DNA of 64,000 nucleotides, taken from positions 496,001 to 560,000 of the forward strand of contig JAURXM010000131.1 in the NCBI GenBank assembly GCA_030654395.1. Direction: 5' to 3'. The DNA comes from Aquabacterium sp. GTDB taxonomy: Bacteria > Pseudomonadota > Gammaproteobacteria > Burkholderiales > Burkholderiaceae_C. The notes under the pieces are model-generated. The model made no database searches and was not told the origin of the DNA. It saw nothing but the letters and a program-made list of their open reading frames with translations. Made by a program: the position numbers and the translations under genes. Shown here piece by piece: positions 1 through 8,951 of the stretch. How positions within the stretch are numbered: position 1 is the stretch's first letter; each line of letters begins with the position of its first letter.

Positions 1-153
1 ATGAATCGACGCATCAGCATCATCGTGATGAACCGCGAAGCCGAAGACCGCTTCTTTGACTCTGCTCGCGCCGAGAACGTACCGGCAGAAGGTGTCGAAG
101 ATGAGGAAATGAGCGATGTAAAACCCTTAAGACCAAGCGTAACCGGTCGATAA
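1..153 (+). CDS. motB: Flagellar motor stator protein MotB, C-terminal end (partial)
   Basis: Only the last 50 codons are present; the gene begins before the window. The translated end opens with NRRISIIVMNREAEDRFF, the closing strand of the OmpA-like peptidoglycan-binding domain of MotB, followed by a short acidic tail ending in TGA-free TAA at 151-153. MotB anchors the MotA/MotB proton channel to the cell wall. The cheY and cheZ genes that follow on the same strand fit a flagellar/chemotaxis locus extending to the left. The assignment rests on one conserved stretch plus context, so PomB-like variants cannot be excluded. Confidence 0.85.
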   Translation: MNRRISIIVMNREAEDRFFDSARAENVPAEGVEDEEMSDVKPLRPSVTGR

Positions 154-209
154 GCCTTTAGCGAGTGTGGCGCAACCCTAGGCGCCCCAGACTGAAACAA
201 GGATGAGCC

Positions 210-608
210 ATGAGCACCCCAGCTGACCTGAAATTTCTCATCGTGGACGACTTCTCCACCATGCGCCGGATTGTCCGGGGCCTGCTCAAGGAGATCGGCT
301 ACATCAATGCCGAAGAAGCCGAAGATGGTGCAGTCGCTTTGAGCATGCTGCAAAACGCCAAATTCGACTTTGTCGTCAGCGATATCAACATGCCCAATAT
401 GAACGGTTTTGAGTTACTCAAAGCAATCAAGGCAGACGACACACTCAAGCACTTACCGGTGCTGATGGTCACGGCTGAGGCCCGCAAAGAAGACATCGTT
501 CTGGCTGCTCAAACAGGCGCAGCAGGCTACATCGTCAAACCTTTTACCAAGGCCACCTTGGAAGAAAAGGTCCAGAAGATCATGCAAAAACTGGCCGCCA
601 CGGCCTGA
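210..608 (+). CDS. cheY: Chemotaxis response regulator CheY
   Basis: A single receiver domain of 132 residues, the usual CheY length. The acidic pocket is D13 and D14, the phospho-acceptor is D58 (in [12 protein letters not shown]), and the switch residues T88, Y107 and K110 are all present in the expected order. Phospho-CheY binds the flagellar switch protein FliM and changes the direction of rotation. The motif spacing and the flanking motB and cheZ identify it as the flagellar CheY rather than a stand-alone receiver. An AAGGATG stretch lies just before the start. It is 13 bp upstream of cheZ and probably co-transcribed with it. Confidence 0.97.
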   Translation: MSTPADLKFLIVDDFSTMRRIVRGLLKEIGYINAEEAEDGAVALSMLQNAKFDFVVSDINMPNMNGFELLKAIKADDTLKHLPVLMVTAEARKEDIVLAAQTGAAGYIVKPFTKATLEEKVQKIMQKLAATA

Positions 609-621
609 TAGGGAGTACGCC

Positions 622-1263
622 ATGAAGATGGACCTACCCGACAACATGCAGATGCCCGCAGCATCACCTGAGATCTTCCAGCAACTGGGCACGCTGACAC
701 GTCAGCTTCACGACACGCTCAACATGCTGGGCGTGCTACCAGGCTTGAAGAACACGGTGGACGACCTACCCGATGCGCGCAGCCGGTTGACCTACATCGC
801 CACCAAGACGGCCGAAGCCGCCGAGAAGGTACTGAACTTGGTGGACAAGGCCAAGGAAGACCAAGAACACATCGTCAGTGAGACGCGCCGCATCGCCAAG
901 CTGATTGTGGCAGACCCGGTTAAGGCGGTGGCCAGTGGCGCTGTGCTGAATTTCGTAGAAGACGTGGAAGTCGTCACACGCCGTGTTGACAGCCATTTGA
1001 CCGACATCATGATGGCCCAAGACTTCCATGACCTCACCAGTCAGGTTGTAGCCAAGGTGGTGAAGCTGGCCAATGACCTCGAGACGCAACTGGTCAAAGT
1101 ACTGGTTCAAGCCGCCCCGCTGGAGCAAGCGCAAAAGGTCGAAGCGATGCTGACCGTTCACAACGTGATACTGGAAGGCCCCGTCGTCGAAGCGGATGGC
1201 CGCACCGACGTGGTAGCCAATCAGAGCGAGGTCGATGATCTGCTGGCCAGCATGGGTTTTTGA
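622..1263 (+). CDS. cheZ: Protein phosphatase CheZ
   Basis: CheZ removes phosphate from CheY-P and ends the tumble signal. The 213-residue protein has the catalytic helix signature QDFHDLTSQV, giving D137 and Q141 as equivalents of the E. coli catalytic Asp and Gln. It ends in the amphipathic CheY-binding tail (SEVDDLLASMGF). The long helical middle fits the four-helix bundle formed by the dimer. It follows cheY closely with a GGGAGT ribosome-binding site. The last 43 bp overlap, in antisense, the 3' end of the convergent LytTR regulator gene, so both C-termini are encoded by the same DNA. Confidence 0.95.
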   Translation: MKMDLPDNMQMPAASPEIFQQLGTLTRQLHDTLNMLGVLPGLKNTVDDLPDARSRLTYIATKTAEAAEKVLNLVDKAKEDQEHIVSETRRIAKLIVADPVKAVASGAVLNFVEDVEVVTRRVDSHLTDIMMAQDFHDLTSQVVAKVVKLANDLETQLVKVLVQAAPLEQAQKVEAMLTVHNVILEGPVVEADGRTDVVANQSEVDDLLASMGF

Positions 1264-2039
1264 TCCACCATGCACTCACGTACCGCTGTCACCTGACGGC
1301 GGGACACGGCCAACCACTCCATCGTGGGCGCCACCTGTACGGCCCAGGCCTCACCGCCTTCGGCGTCGTCAGCACGGCGCTCAAGTGCTTTCATAGCCTG
1401 ACGCGACACCAGCGCATTGCGGTGGACACGGATGAACCGGTCACCGACCCTGGCCTCTAGCTCGGCCAGTGATTCGTCCAGCACGTGGCTGTGCTCGGCT
1501 GTGCGCAAGGTCACGTATTTTTGCTCGGCCTTGAAGTAGAGGATGTCGGTCAGCGCGATGCGCTCCAAGCTGCCACGCTCTTGCACCACAAAGACCTCAT
1601 GGGCCTCTAACTCAGCGGTGCGCCCTCTATCGACCATGGCAGGCTGGCGTGCAGCCAGTAACTTGACGACACGCTCCAGCGTCGCATTGAGCCGCTCTAG
1701 CCGAACGGGTTTGGTCAGATAATCTGCGGCAGCCAAATCAAACGCCCTCAAAGCATGCTCTGCATGGGCCGTCACGAAAGCCACTGCAGGCGGGGTTTTG
1801 AGCTCACGCAAACGGGCTGCCAGCACCATGCCGTCCAACCCGGGCATCTGGATATCAAGCAGCACCATATCGGGTGCTTGCCCGGCCTCATCTTGCTCAC
1901 GCAGCCACATGAGCGCAGCCACGGACTCGCCAAATTCGGCGATCACCTCATTGGGTACGCTAGATTGCGCCAACAGGGATTTGATGCGCAAACGCGCCAA
2001 AGGTTCGTCATCGATAACGGCAATCTTCAGGGCTGTCAT
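1221..2039 (-). CDS. LytTR-type response regulator (AlgR/LytR family)
   Basis: A 272-residue two-domain regulator. The N-terminal receiver has D10/D11, phospho-acceptor D62 (LLDIQMPGLDG) and a TKP lysine; a linker leads to a LytTR DNA-binding domain from about residue 150 (with FIRVHRNALV). This is the AlgR/LytR architecture. The kinase gene upstream overlaps its start by 4 bp (ATGA), so the two are translationally coupled. The position beside argH matches the Pseudomonas argH-fimS(algZ)-algR arrangement, where AlgR controls minor pilin genes; that role here is inferred. The C-terminal tail (about 18 residues) is encoded antisense to the end of cheZ and is not a conserved part of the family. 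Confidence 0.9.
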   Translation of the reverse strand: MTALKIAVIDDEPLARLRIKSLLAQSSVPNEVIAEFGESVAALMWLREQDEAGQAPDMVLLDIQMPGLDGMVLAARLRELKTPPAVAFVTAHAEHALRAFDLAAADYLTKPVRLERLNATLERVVKLLAARQPAMVDRGRTAELEAHEVFVVQERGSLERIALTDILYFKAEQKYVTLRTAEHSHVLDESLAELEARVGDRFIRVHRNALVSRQAMKALERRADDAEGGEAWAVQVAPTMEWLAVSRRQVTAVRECMVDQKPMLASRSSTSL

Positions 2040-3199
2040 GATCGACCTTCCTTACGCGGCATGGGTACCACCACTTTAACCACATACACAGGCGGCTGGT
2101 GTGGGTCAGCGCTGCGTTGAAGGCCCGCGTCAAAGTCCGCCTCGACATCGTGCATCAGGCGCAAACGCTGGCGCACATTGCGCAAGGCGATGCCGTGCCC
2201 TGCCGTCGATTGTGTCGGCTGTGCCAAGGGCAAGGAATTGCTCACGGTCAGCACAGCCCGGCCCGACTGCACTTTGGTGCGCACCACGATCCAGCCCCCC
2301 TGAGGCGACACTTCAATGCCGTGACGCACCGCATTTTCAACCAAGGGTTGCAAGATCAGGGCAGGTACTTCGGCACACCCCGCATCCTCATCCAACTCCC
2401 ACCTGACCGTCACACGGTCGCCAAACCGCAAGGCCTCGATGCTCAGATAGCGTTTGGCCAAATCCACCTCAGCGTCAAGGGTGGTGCGCAAAGAGGGTGA
2501 CGACAGGGCTTGGCGAAACAATTCGGCCAAGTCCTCCAGCACGGCTTCCGCACGCTGCGGGTCAATTTGTACCAACGCAATGGCTGTATTAAGCGTGTTA
2601 AACAAGAAATGCGGCCTGATGCGGGCTTGCAGCTCCGCCAAGCGTGCGGCGGAATGGGCCGGCAACTGGCTGTGCGCGCGATGACGCAACCATGCCAGTG
2701 CAACCGCCGCCATGCTGGCCCCGGTCAACATGGCCGGCATCTGCGGCCAACCCCAAACGGGCATCGCCCCTGTAAAAGCTTGCTCCAACAACGCAGCTTG
2801 CACTTGACTCAGCCAACCACACAGCGCCCCCAGAGCCGTGGCAAACACCCATTGCCATTGATCGGAAACACGGGCGAGCCAGCGCTTGGATGCGCAAGCC
2901 ACCAGCAACCACAACAAGGAGGCAGGTAGCGTCAACACGGTAGACTGCGACCATCGGTGAACCGCATCCATTGGCGTGTTCGCCAAATAGGCCACACCCA
3001 GAGCCACAACCCCTTGCGAGCCCATGACCACGCGCAACACCACCCCGACGTGGCAAACGTCAAAAGGTGATGGTGCGGGGTCGCGCCCACCTGCTACGCC
3101 CGGCCCTGAAGGGGCCGATGCGAACTGTGTAGAAAGCGCCCAAGCAGCAGGTTGTGAGTTTGGGCTGGCGTCCGAGGCCTTTGGCTTAGTAAAATCCAT
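2036..3199 (-). CDS. LytS/AlgZ(FimS)-type sensor histidine kinase
   Basis: 387 residues. The N-terminal half has several hydrophobic membrane segments (about 50-175). The cytoplasmic half carries the His_kinase signature [14 protein letters not shown] with H197 as the likely phosphorylation site, followed by an ATPase domain with an N box ([12 protein letters not shown]) and a GxGIALRN motif. This is the LytS/YehU/AlgZ class, which pairs with LytTR regulators; the partner is the next gene. The chosen ATG has only a weak ribosome-binding site, and a later start is possible because the first 45 residues are low-complexity. Only 32 bp separate it from argH, so the divergent promoters must overlap coding sequence. 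Confidence 0.88.
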   Translation of the reverse strand: MDFTKPKASDASPNSQPAAWALSTQFASAPSGPGVAGGRDPAPSPFDVCHVGVVLRVVMGSQGVVALGVAYLANTPMDAVHRWSQSTVLTLPASLLWLLVACASKRWLARVSDQWQWVFATALGALCGWLSQVQAALLEQAFTGAMPVWGWPQMPAMLTGASMAAVALAWLRHRAHSQLPAHSAARLAELQARIRPHFLFNTLNTAIALVQIDPQRAEAVLEDLAELFRQALSSPSLRTTLDAEVDLAKRYLSIEALRFGDRVTVRWELDEDAGCAEVPALILQPLVENAVRHGIEVSPQGGWIVVRTKVQSGRAVLTVSNSLPLAQPTQSTAGHGIALRNVRQRLRLMHDVEADFDAGLQRSADPHQPPVYVVKVVVPMPRKEGRS

Positions 3200-3231
3200 A
3201 TTTGCACATTCTGCGTGAAGAGCGCTTTGTC

Positions 3232-4629
3232 ATGAGCACCAATCAACTCGACAAGAAGTCCCAAGCCTGGTCAGCCCTGTTTTCTGAGCCGATGAGCGAC
3301 TTGGTCAAGCGTTATACATCCAGCGTCTTTTTTGACAAACGTCTGTGGCAGGCCGACATTCAGGGCTCCCTCGCCCATGCTGAAATGCTGCATGCACAAG
3401 GTCTGATTTCAGCCCAAGACTGGGCGTCGATCGACAAAGGCATGGCACAGATCCGCCAAGAGATCGAATCGGGCGCCTTCGAATGGCAGCTCGACCTTGA
3501 GGACGTGCACCTCAATATCGAGGCACGGCTGACGCAATTGGTTGGAGATGCGGGCAAGCGCTTGCACACAGGCCGCTCGCGCAATGACCAGGTCGCCACC
3601 GATGTGCGGCTGTGGCTGCGCAGTGAAATCGACGAGATTGGTCTGCTGCTCAATGCGCTGCAATCGGCCTTGGTCGACGTGGCTGAGCAAAATACCGAAA
3701 CCATTTTGCCGGGCTTTACGCACCTGCAAGTAGCCCAACCTGTGTCCTTTGGTCACCATCTGCTGGCATATGTCGAGATGTTCGCCCGCGATGCCGAACG
3801 CCTGATCGACCTGCGCAAGCGCGTCAACCGCTTGCCCTTGGGCTCAGCCGCCTTGGCTGGCACGAGCTACCCGCTTGACCGCGAACGTGTCGCCAAAACA
3901 TTGGGCTTTGAAGCTGTGAGCCAAAACAGCTTGGATGCCGTGAGCGACCGCGACTTCGCCATTGAGTTCACCGCTGCCGCTTCGCTGGTCATGATCCACA
4001 TCTCGCGCCTGTCTGAGGAATTGATTTTGTGGATGAGCCAGTCTTTCGGCTTCATCGATCTGGCTGACCGTTTTTGCACCGGCTCGTCGATCATGCCGCA
4101 AAAGAAAAACCCGGACGTGCCCGAACTGGCGCGTGGCAAAACAGGCCGCGTGGTGGGCCACCTCATGGGTCTGATCACCCTGATGAAGGGCCAGCCGTTG
4201 GCCTACAACAAGGACAATCAGGAAGACAAAGAGCCTTTGTTCGACACGGTCGACACGCTCAAGGACACTTTGCGCATTTTTGCGGAAATGGCTGCCGGCA
4301 TCACCGTCAAGCCTGAAGCGATGGAGCGTGCCGCCAAAAAGGGCTATGCCACCGCCACCGATTTGGCCGACTATCTGGTCAAAAAGGGCCTGCCCTTCCG
4401 CGACGCGCATGAAGTGGTGGCACACGCTGTCAAGGATGCCATCGCCGCTGGTGTGGATCTGTCCGAGCTGCCCTTGAGCACGCTGCAAACCTACAACCCA
4501 GCCATCGAGCAGGACGTATTTGAAGTGCTCAGCCTGCGTGGCTCGCTCAATGCACGCAACCTGCTGGGCGGCACAGCGCCTGTTCAGGTTCGCTCACAAG
4601 TGGCAAGGCATCGGATGCGTTTAGCCTGA
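3232..4629 (+). CDS. argH: Argininosuccinate lyase
   Basis: The final enzyme of arginine synthesis, splitting argininosuccinate into arginine and fumarate. The 465-residue product carries the fumarase/aspartase-superfamily signature [12 protein letters not shown] with the mobile catalytic-loop serine, the [13 protein letters not shown] substrate-binding motif, and TFHLQ-like [11 protein letters not shown] around the second catalytic region. An in-frame TTG 10 codons upstream exists, but the ATG at 3232 gives the usual N-terminus ([13 protein letters not shown]) and follows a GAAGAG ribosome-binding site. Its stop is immediately adjacent to the stop of the convergent GtrA gene. Confidence 0.97.
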   Translation: MSTNQLDKKSQAWSALFSEPMSDLVKRYTSSVFFDKRLWQADIQGSLAHAEMLHAQGLISAQDWASIDKGMAQIRQEIESGAFEWQLDLEDVHLNIEARLTQLVGDAGKRLHTGRSRNDQVATDVRLWLRSEIDEIGLLLNALQSALVDVAEQNTETILPGFTHLQVAQPVSFGHHLLAYVEMFARDAERLIDLRKRVNRLPLGSAALAGTSYPLDRERVAKTLGFEAVSQNSLDAVSDRDFAIEFTAAASLVMIHISRLSEELILWMSQSFGFIDLADRFCTGSSIMPQKKNPDVPELARGKTGRVVGHLMGLITLMKGQPLAYNKDNQEDKEPLFDTVDTLKDTLRIFAEMAAGITVKPEAMERAAKKGYATATDLADYLVKKGLPFRDAHEVVAHAVKDAIAAGVDLSELPLSTLQTYNPAIEQDVFEVLSLRGSLNARNLLGGTAPVQVRSQVARHRMRLA

Positions 4630-5049
4630 TCAGCTTTTGCGCTGCATCAGGATGCGCTTGGTGGACAAGTAATTGAACACCATACTGAACAAACTGCCGA
4701 TGACGACGCCCAACTCTGGTTGAGCACGCACAGCATCGATACTGTGCAAGCTCAAGGCATAGACGCCATAGTTGATCGCGCCACCCACCATCATGGAGGA
4801 CAGGTATGTCAGGAACTCCGTCAACAAGTTGCCAGACTTGGGGCCGCTGAAAGTGATGTTGCGGTTGAACAGCCAAGTGAAAATCACGGCGGCCAAGAAT
4901 GAGGCCGCGCGGCCTACATAGTCACCCATCCATGGCCTGCACAGATGCAACACGCCCATGTCCACCAGCAATGCCAAGCAGCCGGACACCACAAAAAACG
5001 CCAAAGAACGGATACGTTGCAAGACAGACCTCTTTACCAATGCGCGCAT
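4630..5049 (-). CDS. GtrA-family integral membrane protein
   Basis: 139 residues with four predicted membrane helices and short loops. The conserved GtrA features are present: a Phe-Asn-Arg motif (TWLFNRNITFSG) after the second helix and a Lys/Arg-rich C-terminus (YLSTKRILMQRKS). GtrA proteins are thought to help flip polyprenyl-phosphate-linked sugars in O-antigen or cell-wall glycosylation. No glycosyltransferase partner is adjacent, so the substrate is unknown. The gene lies tail to tail with argH, with no base between the two stop codons. Confidence 0.85.
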   Translation of the reverse strand: MRALVKRSVLQRIRSLAFFVVSGCLALLVDMGVLHLCRPWMGDYVGRAASFLAAVIFTWLFNRNITFSGPKSGNLLTEFLTYLSSMMVGGAINYGVYALSLHSIDAVRAQPELGVVIGSLFSMVFNYLSTKRILMQRKS

Positions 5050-5139
5050 TTTATCGCTGACTGAAGTCGCGCTTGCGCCAGCTCAAAGCAGCTTCGCACG
5101 CGGCCGTATAGTCTTGCGGATTTCGTCAGAAAGTCAGCC

Positions 5140-5637
5140 ATGCCCAGCCTTGTTTGGTCCGATGCCTTATCTCTGTCGATGCCGGTCATGGACGCGACCC
5201 ACCAAGAGTTTGTCGATCTATTGGCCGTTGTCGAAGCCTCGTCTGATGCAGACCTGCTGGCGAACTGGCACACGCTGCTCAAGCACACCGACGAGCACTT
5301 CGCCCGTGAAGACAAGTGGATGCAGGACACGGGCTTTGCACCGGGCAACTGCCACAGCTCGCAACATGCCGTCGTGCTCACCGTGCTCAAAGAAGGCGCA
5401 ACACGTGGCGCCGCGGGCGATCTGGCCCCTATCAGGCAAATGGCGCAAGAGTTAACGCTGTGGTTCCCGCATCACGCCCAGAACATGGACTTTGGCTTGG
5501 CCCTGCATCTTAAAAGCATGGGCTACGACCCCGAAACGGGCGAACTGAGCAACCCTGACAAGCTGCCCGAGCAAGCCATTTCAGGCTGCGGAGGCAGTTG
5601 CAGCGACAACAACAGTGGCGATCGCGCGGCTGCTTGA
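5140..5637 (+). CDS. Bacteriohemerythrin-like non-heme di-iron protein
   Basis: 165 residues. The complete hemerythrin ligand set is visible: H21 (DATHQEF), H53 and E57 (HxxxE), H72 and H76 (HxxxH), and H112 and D117 (HxxxxD). Such proteins bind O2, or sometimes NO, at a di-iron centre in a four-helix bundle, in the cytoplasm. The C-terminal extension of about 40 residues after the bundle ends in a cysteine motif (GCGGSC), which is not needed for iron binding and might be a redox or metal site. It is a single gene, convergent with dxs 16 bp away. The ligand reading is firm, the physiological role is not. Confidence 0.9.
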   Translation: MPSLVWSDALSLSMPVMDATHQEFVDLLAVVEASSDADLLANWHTLLKHTDEHFAREDKWMQDTGFAPGNCHSSQHAVVLTVLKEGATRGAAGDLAPIRQMAQELTLWFPHHAQNMDFGLALHLKSMGYDPETGELSNPDKLPEQAISGCGGSCSDNNSGDRAAA

Positions 5638-5653
5638 CAGCACGCTTGGGGTA

Positions 5654-7552
5654 TCAGGTTTGAGCGGTCGCCGCTAACCTGGTTCGCACCGCGAGTTCTA
5701 TCCCCGCAGCATCCAGCCCACACAGCGAGAGCAGCTTGGCGGGCTCACCATGCTCGACGAACTGATCGGGCAGACCCAGCATCATCAGGGGCACGCTCAG
5801 CCCGGCCGCCGCCAAGGCCTCGGCCACAGCGGCGCCAGCACCGCCTTGAATGCAGCCCTCTTCCAGCGTCACCAACAGATCGTGACCCTTGGCCAAGTCG
5901 AGCAGCAAGGCCGTGTCCAAAGGCTTGATGAAGCGCATATTGGCCACGCTTGCATCCAGCACGTCGCCTGCCACCAAGGCCTGTTGCAGCAAAGTACCAA
6001 AGGCCAAGATGGCCACGCGCTGGCCTGATGCCGTTTGGGTGGTGTGACGACGCACTTCGCCCTTACCCCAAGGCAAGCAACTGAGATCTGTCGGCACAGC
6101 TACGCCAGCACCTGTTCCGCGTGGATAACGCACGGCGACGGGGTGGTTTTGTGCATAGGCCGCACTCAAAGCTTGACGGCACTCTGCCTCATCAGCAGGT
6201 GCAATCACGCTCATGTTCGGAATGCAGCGCACAAAGGCGATGTCAAACGCGCCCATGTGCGTTGCACCGTCTGAGCCCACAATGCCAGCACGGTCCAATG
6301 CAAACACGACAGGCAGATTCTGGATGGCCACGTCGTGAATCAACTGGTCATAAGCACGCTGCAAGAAGGTCGAATAGATCGCGACGACGGGCTTGAGGCC
6401 CTCGCACGCCAAGCCCGCAGCAAAGGTCACGGCGTGTTGCTCGGCAATGCCCACGTCAAAGTAACGGCCTGGGTATTTTTGGTGAAATTCAACCATACCC
6501 GAGCCTTCACGCATGGCAGGGGTGATGCCCACCAAACGTTGGTCGTGCGCAGCCATGTCACACAACCATTGTCCAAATATTTGGGCAAAAGTAGGCTTAA
6601 CTGGCCCTGTCACAACGGGCTTGACCAAACCCACTGCAGGATCAAATTTACCCGGCCCGTGATAGGCAATGGGGTCGGCCTCAGCCAGTTTGTAGCCGTT
6701 GCCTTTTTTGGTCACCACATGCAAAAACTGAGGGCCACCCAGATCGCGCAGGTTCTCTAGCGTTGGAATCAAGGAATCCAAGTCATGCCCATCGATCGGG
6801 CCGACATAGTTGAAGCCGAATTCCTCAAAAATGGTGGCGGGCACCACCATGCCTTTGGCATGCTCTTCGAACTTTTTGACCAACTCAAACAGCGGCGGTG
6901 CGTTGCGCAGCACTTGCTTGGCGCTTTCGCGTGCCGTTGTATAAAAGCGCCCGGACATCAAACGGGCCAGATAGCGGTTGAGTGCACCCACCGGTGGAGA
7001 GATCGACATGTCGTTGTCGTTGAGCACGACCAGCACATCGGCCAAGCGCCCAGCATGCGGCATGCCGCCGTTGTTCAAGGCCTCGAACGCCATGCCAGCG
7101 GTCATTGCGCCATCACCGATGATGGCCACTGCCTTGCGTGCCTCACCCCGTAGCTGTGCACCCAATGCCATACCCAGAGCCGCAGAAATCGATGTTGACG
7201 AGTGCGCGGTACCGAACGTGTCGTACTCGCTCTCATCACGACGCGGGAAGCCACTCATGCCGCCGAGCTGACGCAACGAAGGCATGCGGTCACGTCGGCC
7301 TGTCAAAATTTTGTGCGGATAGGTCTGGTGGCCCACGTCCCACACCAAGCGGTCTTCTGGCGTATTGAACACGTAGTGCAAAGCGATGGTCAACTCCACC
7401 GTGCCCAAGTTGGACGACAAATGCCCGCCCGTGCGCGAGACGCTGTGCAACAGGTAGTCGCGCAACTCGAACGCCAATTGCTTGAGTTCAGACCGCGACA
7501 GGTGCCGCATGTCGGCAGGCTTGTCGATCTTGGACAACAGGGGGTAGCTCAT
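5654..7552 (-). CDS. dxs: 1-deoxy-D-xylulose-5-phosphate synthase
   Basis: This thiamine-diphosphate enzyme condenses pyruvate and glyceraldehyde 3-phosphate in the first step of the MEP isoprenoid pathway. At 632 residues it is the usual length. It shows the N-terminal GGHLSSNLG motif with the catalytic His, the ThDP-binding [10 protein letters not shown] region, and the transketolase central and C-terminal domains (RYPRGTG). An ATG lies three codons upstream, but the ribosome-binding site AAGGA sits 8 bases before the second ATG and overlaps the first, so 7552 is the preferred start. It ends the xseB-ispA-dxs operon, 34 bp after ispA. Confidence 0.97.
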   Translation of the reverse strand: MSYPLLSKIDKPADMRHLSRSELKQLAFELRDYLLHSVSRTGGHLSSNLGTVELTIALHYVFNTPEDRLVWDVGHQTYPHKILTGRRDRMPSLRQLGGMSGFPRRDESEYDTFGTAHSSTSISAALGMALGAQLRGEARKAVAIIGDGAMTAGMAFEALNNGGMPHAGRLADVLVVLNDNDMSISPPVGALNRYLARLMSGRFYTTARESAKQVLRNAPPLFELVKKFEEHAKGMVVPATIFEEFGFNYVGPIDGHDLDSLIPTLENLRDLGGPQFLHVVTKKGNGYKLAEADPIAYHGPGKFDPAVGLVKPVVTGPVKPTFAQIFGQWLCDMAAHDQRLVGITPAMREGSGMVEFHQKYPGRYFDVGIAEQHAVTFAAGLACEGLKPVVAIYSTFLQRAYDQLIHDVAIQNLPVVFALDRAGIVGSDGATHMGAFDIAFVRCIPNMSVIAPADEAECRQALSAAYAQNHPVAVRYPRGTGAGVAVPTDLSCLPWGKGEVRRHTTQTASGQRVAILAFGTLLQQALVAGDVLDASVANMRFIKPLDTALLLDLAKGHDLLVTLEEGCIQGGAGAAVAEALAAAGLSVPLMMLGLPDQFVEHGEPAKLLSLCGLDAAGIELAVRTRLAATAQT

Positions 7553-7586
7553 GGGGGTCATCCTTGAATGGATTGATGCTTTGTCA

Positions 7587-8513
7587 TCAGTGATCGCGGT
7601 GCACGATGCGCTCGGCCAGCGCGCGCAATGAGGCCGTGGCCTGCGAAGGCAATCCGCTGCGCTGCAATGCAGACAGCGCTTGATGCAACAAGTCTGAGGC
7701 TTCTTGTCGCGCGCCTTCCAACCCCAGCAAGCTGACGTAAGTGGGCTTGTTCGCGTCGGCGTCCTTACCAGCCGTCTTGCCTAGGGTTTCAGATGCTTGG
7801 GTTGCATCCAACACATCATCGACGATCTGAAAGGCCAAGCCCACAGCATGGCCATAGTCGCTCAGAGCCTGCCAGGCTATGCTGTCGGTTGGCACGCCAC
7901 CGCACGCAGCACCCATTTGCACGCTGGCACGCAGCAAGGCGCCTGTCTTGCGATGGTGCATGTCACGCAAGGAGGTCTCAGCCAATGCCGCACCCACGCT
8001 GGCCAAATCAATGGCCTGCCCACCAGCCATACCAGCCTGACCCGAGGCTCGTGCCAGCAAGCGACACAAGCGGGCTTGCAATACAGGGGGCACACCAGCG
8101 CCCTCACCCACATCAGGTGTCAACACCTCAAAGGCCAATGCCTGCATGGCGTCACCGGCCAGCATGGCTTGGGCCTCGCCAAACTGGACGTGCGCAGTAG
8201 GCTTGCCTCGGCGCAGCACGTCGTTGTCCATGCAAGGTAAATCATCATGCACAAGCGAGTAGGCGTGTATCAGCTCAACGGCACACGCTGCGCGCAAAGC
8301 CGCCTCTTGGCTCGCAGGTGTTGCGCCCGCATCAGCCGCCTCTGCCGCGGCCTGAACCAGCAGGGCACGCAATCGCTTGCCCCCATCCAACGAGGCATAG
8401 CGCATGGCTTGGCCCAATCCAGCAGGGGCTGACTCAGGCACCCAGTTGTCTAGTGCCGACTCCACACTGGTCAGCACCTGAGTTGACCATGCTTTAAATA
8501 GTTCAGGACTCAT
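7587..8513 (-). CDS. ispA: Farnesyl diphosphate synthase
   Basis: A 308-residue all-alpha prenyl synthase. The first Asp-rich motif reads [11 protein letters not shown] (DDxxxxD spacing, bacterial type with two extra residues) and the second is IVDDVLD. It condenses isopentenyl diphosphate with DMAPP and GPP to form farnesyl diphosphate. The ATG at 8513 overlaps the xseB stop in an ATGA, so translation is coupled; an in-frame TTG upstream is less likely. It is followed by dxs, which supplies the precursor pathway. Confidence 0.95.
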   Translation of the reverse strand: MSPELFKAWSTQVLTSVESALDNWVPESAPAGLGQAMRYASLDGGKRLRALLVQAAAEAADAGATPASQEAALRAACAVELIHAYSLVHDDLPCMDNDVLRRGKPTAHVQFGEAQAMLAGDAMQALAFEVLTPDVGEGAGVPPVLQARLCRLLARASGQAGMAGGQAIDLASVGAALAETSLRDMHHRKTGALLRASVQMGAACGGVPTDSIAWQALSDYGHAVGLAFQIVDDVLDATQASETLGKTAGKDADANKPTYVSLLGLEGARQEASDLLHQALSALQRSGLPSQATASLRALAERIVHRDH

Positions 8514-8761
8514 GCCGCGTCCCAAGGTTTAATTTGCCCATCTTCGAGCAGCTTGACTTGTGTCTCGACCGCTTCAAGGCGGGTGCGACAAAACTGCAGC
8601 AACTGCGCCCCGCGCTGGTAGCTGGCCAACAAATGATCCAAAGGCAAAGCGCCCGCCTCCATTTTGCTAACAAGCTGTTCTAGCTCCGCCAAGGCTTCTT
8701 CGTAGCTGGCGGGCATCGGGGTATCAACGGTCTTGCCTGTCGCTGCAGGAGATTTGGCCAT
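8510..8761 (-). CDS. xseB: Exodeoxyribonuclease VII small subunit
   Basis: An 83-residue helical protein with the characteristic XseB core: [18 protein letters not shown], then [11 protein letters not shown] and a C-terminal helix ([13 protein letters not shown]). It pairs with the large XseA subunit, which is encoded elsewhere, to degrade single-stranded DNA. An in-frame ATG lies further upstream, but the start at 8761 (MAKSPAATG) gives the normal length and has an AGG sequence in front. It begins the ispA-dxs operon, and its stop overlaps the ispA start. Confidence 0.93.
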   Translation of the reverse strand: MAKSPAATGKTVDTPMPASYEEALAELEQLVSKMEAGALPLDHLLASYQRGAQLLQFCRTRLEAVETQVKLLEDGQIKPWDAA

Positions 8762-8861
8762 GGTGTCGCCTGAAAAGCCCCGGTTACGGGCAAACGCGTA
8801 TTCTATTTCGCCTCGCACCCCAAGAGTCCCCCCTGAGGGTACAATTTCGGGCTTTCCGGCC

Positions 8862-8926
8862 CCCTAGCCATACTAGGGATTATTCCAAGCCCTTTGCGCA
8901 TACCGAATGCCCTAGGGGGGTTGACA
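8862..8926. promoter_or_regulatory. Palindromic CCCTAG boxes in the xseB / Rieske divergent region
   Basis: The 190-bp region between the divergent xseB and Rieske genes contains CCCTAG-CCATA-CTAGGG (8862-8878), a perfect 6-bp inverted repeat with a 5-bp spacer. Further on is CCCTAGGG (8910-8917), directly followed by TTGACA at 8921-8926, a consensus -35 hexamer. No convincing -10 follows at 16-18 bp before the ATG at 8952. The repeats look like operator sites for a dimeric regulator; the regulator is unknown. Confidence 0.4.
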
Positions 8927-8951
8927 TCGGTTTTTGGAGATCCTCAGGATC

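Noticed and set aside
3202-3231. TTG start for argH ten codons upstream
   Set aside because: The ATG at 3232 has a better ribosome-binding site and gives the family N-terminus; the extension would collide with the divergent kinase promoter.
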